NCBI GenBank assembly: GCA_937896295.1
Contig: CALBME010000213.1
Coordinates: 1 to 7,264, forward strand
Length of the DNA: 7,264 nt
Direction: 5' to 3'
Origin: an uncultured Micavibrio sp.
Lineage (GTDB): Bacteria > Pseudomonadota > Alphaproteobacteria > Micavibrionales > UBA1664
A program made the position numbers and the translations under genes. Shown in pieces: positions 5,625 to 7,264 of the stretch (the stretch's first letter is position 1; every line of letters starts with the position of its first letter). The notes beneath the pieces were generated by a model. The model saw only the letters and a list, made by a program, of their open reading frames with translations, made no database searches and was not told the DNA's origin.

Positions 5625-7088
5625 TCAAGCTTTCTTGCGGGTCGGGAGGGGTTTGAGGATGGTTTCGAGGGCCGGATCGGCCACGTAACCGGGCACAATA
5701 GCCTGTAAATGGCGGATTACCGCCGTATCATCGCCCTTCCGGGCGGCGTCTTCGAGGGTCGCAACGGTGCGTTTCAGCAGGCTGGAATCCATGGGCTGGG
5801 ACACAGCGGCCAGGATCTTGTCAGAATCGGTCTGGGTGCGCTGTTCCGCCCCGTCGAAGAGTTCTTCATACATTTTTTCACCCGGGCGCAGGCCGACATA
5901 GTCGATTTTAATATCGGTGTCCGGACGCAGACCGGCCAGACGGATCATCTGGCGGGCAACATCGGCAATCTTAATCTGTTCACCCATATCGAGAACCAGG
6001 ATACGGCCCCTTTCCTCCGGATGGCGGATGGCATGGGCGGATGCGCTCAAGACCAGCGAAACCGCCTCGGAAATCGTCATGAAAAAGCGGCAGATATCGG
6101 GATGGGTGACAGTCAGCGGGCCGCCGCGTTCCAGCTGTTTGCGGAACAAGGGCACGACCGAGCCGGAAGACCCCAGAACGTTGCCGAAGCGCACGGTGAC
6201 GAAACGCGTCGTATTGTTTTCGAGGTCGAGGGCCTGAGCATACGCCTCCCCCAGTTTTTTGGTGGCGCCCATGACGTTGCACGGGTTGACGGCCTTGTCG
6301 GTCGAAATCTGAACCATGATCTGGACACCGTGCTGCAGGCACGCCTCGGCCACGATGCGGGTGCCAGCAATGTTGGTCAGCACGCCTTCCGACGGGTTCG
6401 CCTCGACCAGCGGGACGTGTTTAAGCGCAGCGGCATGAAATACGATATCGGGGCGGAATTCATCGAATACCTTACCCACCTGTTCAGCCACGCGCACGTT
6501 GCACAGCATCGTGCGCCATGGAAACGCGGGGTTGATGTCGTGCATGTCGAGTTCAAGCGCATATAAATTGTATTCGCTGAAATCCAGCAGCGCCATCGCG
6601 TCGGGTTCAAGGCGTGCGATCTGGCGGCACAGTTCACTGCCGATCGACCCGCCCGCGCCAGTCACCAGCACCCGCCGGCCCGCCAGCGCCTGAGGCGTGA
6701 AAAAGGCCGCCAGGTCCGTCAGGATCTCGTCTGGCTCCAGCATGCGGCCGTCACCGGTCTCGCCGCAGGCCTGCTCGCCCTGCCCCACGCCCAGGCCAAT
6801 CGCTCCATCGGCCACGGCCTGCGCCAGGTTGCGCTGCGTGGCCGGGTGCGCCCACATTTCGCGGTTCATGGCAGGGGCCAGCAGCAAAGGCACGCGCTGC
6901 GCGGGGCGCGCGAGTCCGTAGCCGAGAGTCGGGTTCGCCTCACCGGCGCCCGTGCCGGCCGGCGGGTAGTTCGCGCGCGTGTTGCGCACCTGCCCCGGCA
7001 CCCCGCCGGGCTGCGGTGCCGGCCCTGCCGGCGTCATCGCCGCCGAAACCCTTCGCAAACTGGCACCGCAAGACAGCGTCACCCTCAT
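5625..7088 (-). CDS. UDP-GlcNAc 4,6-dehydratase-like (WbpM/CapD family), with a spurious chimeric N-terminus
   Basis: Only 5625 to about 6670 (residues about 140-487 of the open frame) is a dehydratase. This NAD(P)-dependent extended SDR acts on nucleotide-activated sugars such as UDP-GlcNAc in O-antigen, capsule or glycoprotein glycan synthesis. Motifs: cofactor loop VTGAGGSIGSELCRQI (142-157), FHAAALKHVPLVEANP (217-232), ISTDKAVNP (261-269) then NVMGATKK, where M273 with K277 replaces the usual YxxxK, as in the WbpM/PglF subfamily. RFGNVLGSSGSVVPLF (300-315) and YVGLRPGEKMYEEL (397-410) complete the fold. Large family members carry an N-terminal membrane region before this domain. Here the frame instead enters coaBC-like residues (about 59-141) and then GC-rich unknown sequence, so the ATG at 7088 is not a real start. 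The C-terminus is intact, with a TGA stop next to the terminator. Confidence 0.85.
   Translation of the reverse strand: MRVTLSCGASLRRVSAAMTPAGPAPQPGGVPGQVRNTRANYPPAGTGAGEANPTLGYGLARPAQRVPLLLAPAMNREMWAHPATQRNLAQAVADGAIGLGVGQGEQACGETGDGRMLEPDEILTDLAAFFTPQALAGRRVLVTGAGGSIGSELCRQIARLEPDAMALLDFSEYNLYALELDMHDINPAFPWRTMLCNVRVAEQVGKVFDEFRPDIVFHAAALKHVPLVEANPSEGVLTNIAGTRIVAEACLQHGVQIMVQISTDKAVNPCNVMGATKKLGEAYAQALDLENNTTRFVTVRFGNVLGSSGSVVPLFRKQLERGGPLTVTHPDICRFFMTISEAVSLVLSASAHAIRHPEERGRILVLDMGEQIKIADVARQMIRLAGLRPDTDIKIDYVGLRPGEKMYEELFDGAEQRTQTDSDKILAAVSQPMDSSLLKRTVATLEDAARKGDDTAVIRHLQAIVPGYVADPALETILKPLPTRKKA
6660..6914 (-). pseudogene. coaBC: Fragment of coaBC (phosphopantothenoylcysteine decarboxylase/synthetase), probably chimeric
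   Basis: Residues about 59-143 of the open frame read LARPAQRVPLLLAPAMNREMW, split here as LARPAQRVPL and LLAPAMNREMW, then HPATQRN, GEQACGETGDGRMLEP and FFTPQALAGRRVLVT. These are the end of the CoaC decarboxylase domain (APAMN..MW and the ACGE.G.GRM substrate clamp) and the entry to the CoaB synthetase domain, whose normal continuation is VTAGPT. CoaBC is a coenzyme A enzyme unrelated to sugar dehydratases, and the switch occurs exactly where both families share RRVLVT. The wording resembles betaproteobacterial CoaBC from memory. I read it as an assembly or library chimera. A natural recombination is much less likely. Confidence 0.75.
6915..7008. other. Very GC-rich unidentified segment between two gene fragments
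   Basis: The lines 6901-6960 and 6961-7020 are each 80% GC by hand count, against 48% for 6541-6600 inside the dehydratase. Both strands are largely open. The minus-strand reading (GQVRNTRANYPPAGTGAG and on) has a protein-like look but I do not recognise it. It continues neither the CoaBC nor the dehydratase family upstream, so it is probably another unrelated piece. Confidence 0.5.
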
Positions 7089-7233
7089 CGGGGATGAACC
7101 GGAACCGTCTTACTCGCGCATGGCCATCCCCTACCTGCTGGTCGGGCAGGTGGGCGAGGTGATCGGCGAGGTCTGCTATCTGCACCCGACCAAGGACGAG
7201 CGTTCGGCCAGCGTGGTGACGCTGGAGAACACG
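7006..7233 (+). pseudogene. N-terminal fragment of a FAD/NAD(P)-dependent pyridine nucleotide-disulfide-type oxidoreductase
   Basis: On the plus strand the frame starting near 7009 reads GCGAGPAGVIAAETLRKL, a Rossmann FAD-binding motif (GxGxAG-type) at the start of the family. LIGDEPEPSYSRMAIPYLL (about 7084-7140) follows, a characteristic second segment of NADH oxidase/ferredoxin-reductase-like flavoproteins. After about 7159 the reading (VIGEVCYLHPTKDERSASV) no longer matches the family as I know it and may be yet another piece. The frame is open from a TAG at 6967-6969 until the adapter at 7234, with no start codon at the expected place. It runs opposite to the coaBC and dehydratase pieces it abuts, so it is a fragment stitched onto the contig end. 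Confidence 0.6.
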
Positions 7234-7264
7234 AGATCGGAAGAGCGTCGTGTAGGGAAAGAGT
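7234..7264. other. Illumina TruSeq adapter sequence (contamination)
   Basis: The last 31 bases begin AGATCGGAAGAGCGTCGTGT and continue AGGGAAAGAGT, identical to the reverse complement of the TruSeq universal adapter up to the window end. This is a library artefact, not biology. It marks the right end of the contig as untrimmed read-through sequence. Confidence 0.97.

Noticed and set aside
5709..6566. 285-codon plus-strand open frame opposite the dehydratase
   Set aside because: The minus strand carries clear dehydratase motifs over the same stretch; the plus reading has none.
6660..7088. A novel CoaBC-sugar dehydratase fusion enzyme
   Set aside because: The join is at a shared motif, cuts both domains, is followed by more unrelated pieces and an adapter, and the start ATG lies inside the opposite-strand flavoprotein piece.
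1..7264. tRNA, rRNA, CRISPR arrays, insertion sequences or attachment sites
   Set aside because: None was seen by eye: no spaced repeat array, no transposase, no integrase, and no cloverleaf pattern. Intergenic space outside 4109-4333 is too short to hold them.

Overview
The window looks like one end of an alphaproteobacterial contig. The support is the family-level look of the Fur, L28, Upp and histidine kinase proteins, and base composition near 50-55% GC over most of the length. A less-studied lineage is plausible because the tRNA-guanine transglycosylase is unusual. The assignment is inferred by eye, not by search.

Positions 1-4108, minus strand: a compact run of five genes read leftward, in transcription order rpmB (ribosomal protein L28), tgt (queuine/preQ1 tRNA-ribosyltransferase), upp (uracil phosphoribosyltransferase), a soluble PAS histidine kinase, and a fur-family regulator cut by the left edge. 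Gaps are 9, 2, 31 and 18 bases, so one transcript from the promoter in front of rpmB is likely. Tgt is the odd member: it has a chlamydia-like insertion and has lost three of the four zinc ligands.

Positions 4109-4333: a divergent intergenic region with a good rpmB promoter, three copies of an 8-mer, a candidate extended -10 for the rightward gene, a perfect hairpin in that gene's leader, and an anti-Shine-Dalgarno-like heptamer.

Positions 4334-5623, plus strand: a single phage tail-fibre-like gene with no other phage genes in view. It is closed by a perfect 28-base palindrome that probably terminates transcription from both sides.

Positions 5625 to about 6670, minus strand: the C-terminal catalytic part of a WbpM/CapD-type UDP-sugar 4,6-dehydratase for surface glycans.

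From about 6660 to the right end the sequence is not trustworthy as a natural locus. The dehydratase frame runs into a coaBC (Dfp) fragment at a stretch both families share (RRVLVT). A very GC-rich unidentified piece follows (two 60-base lines are each 80% GC by hand count), then a piece of a FAD-dependent oxidoreductase on the opposite strand. The last 31 bases match the Illumina TruSeq adapter. The best reading is a chimeric, untrimmed contig end, not a gene fusion. The most biologically interesting items are the zinc-less Tgt and the isolated tail-fibre-like gene with its structured upstream region.
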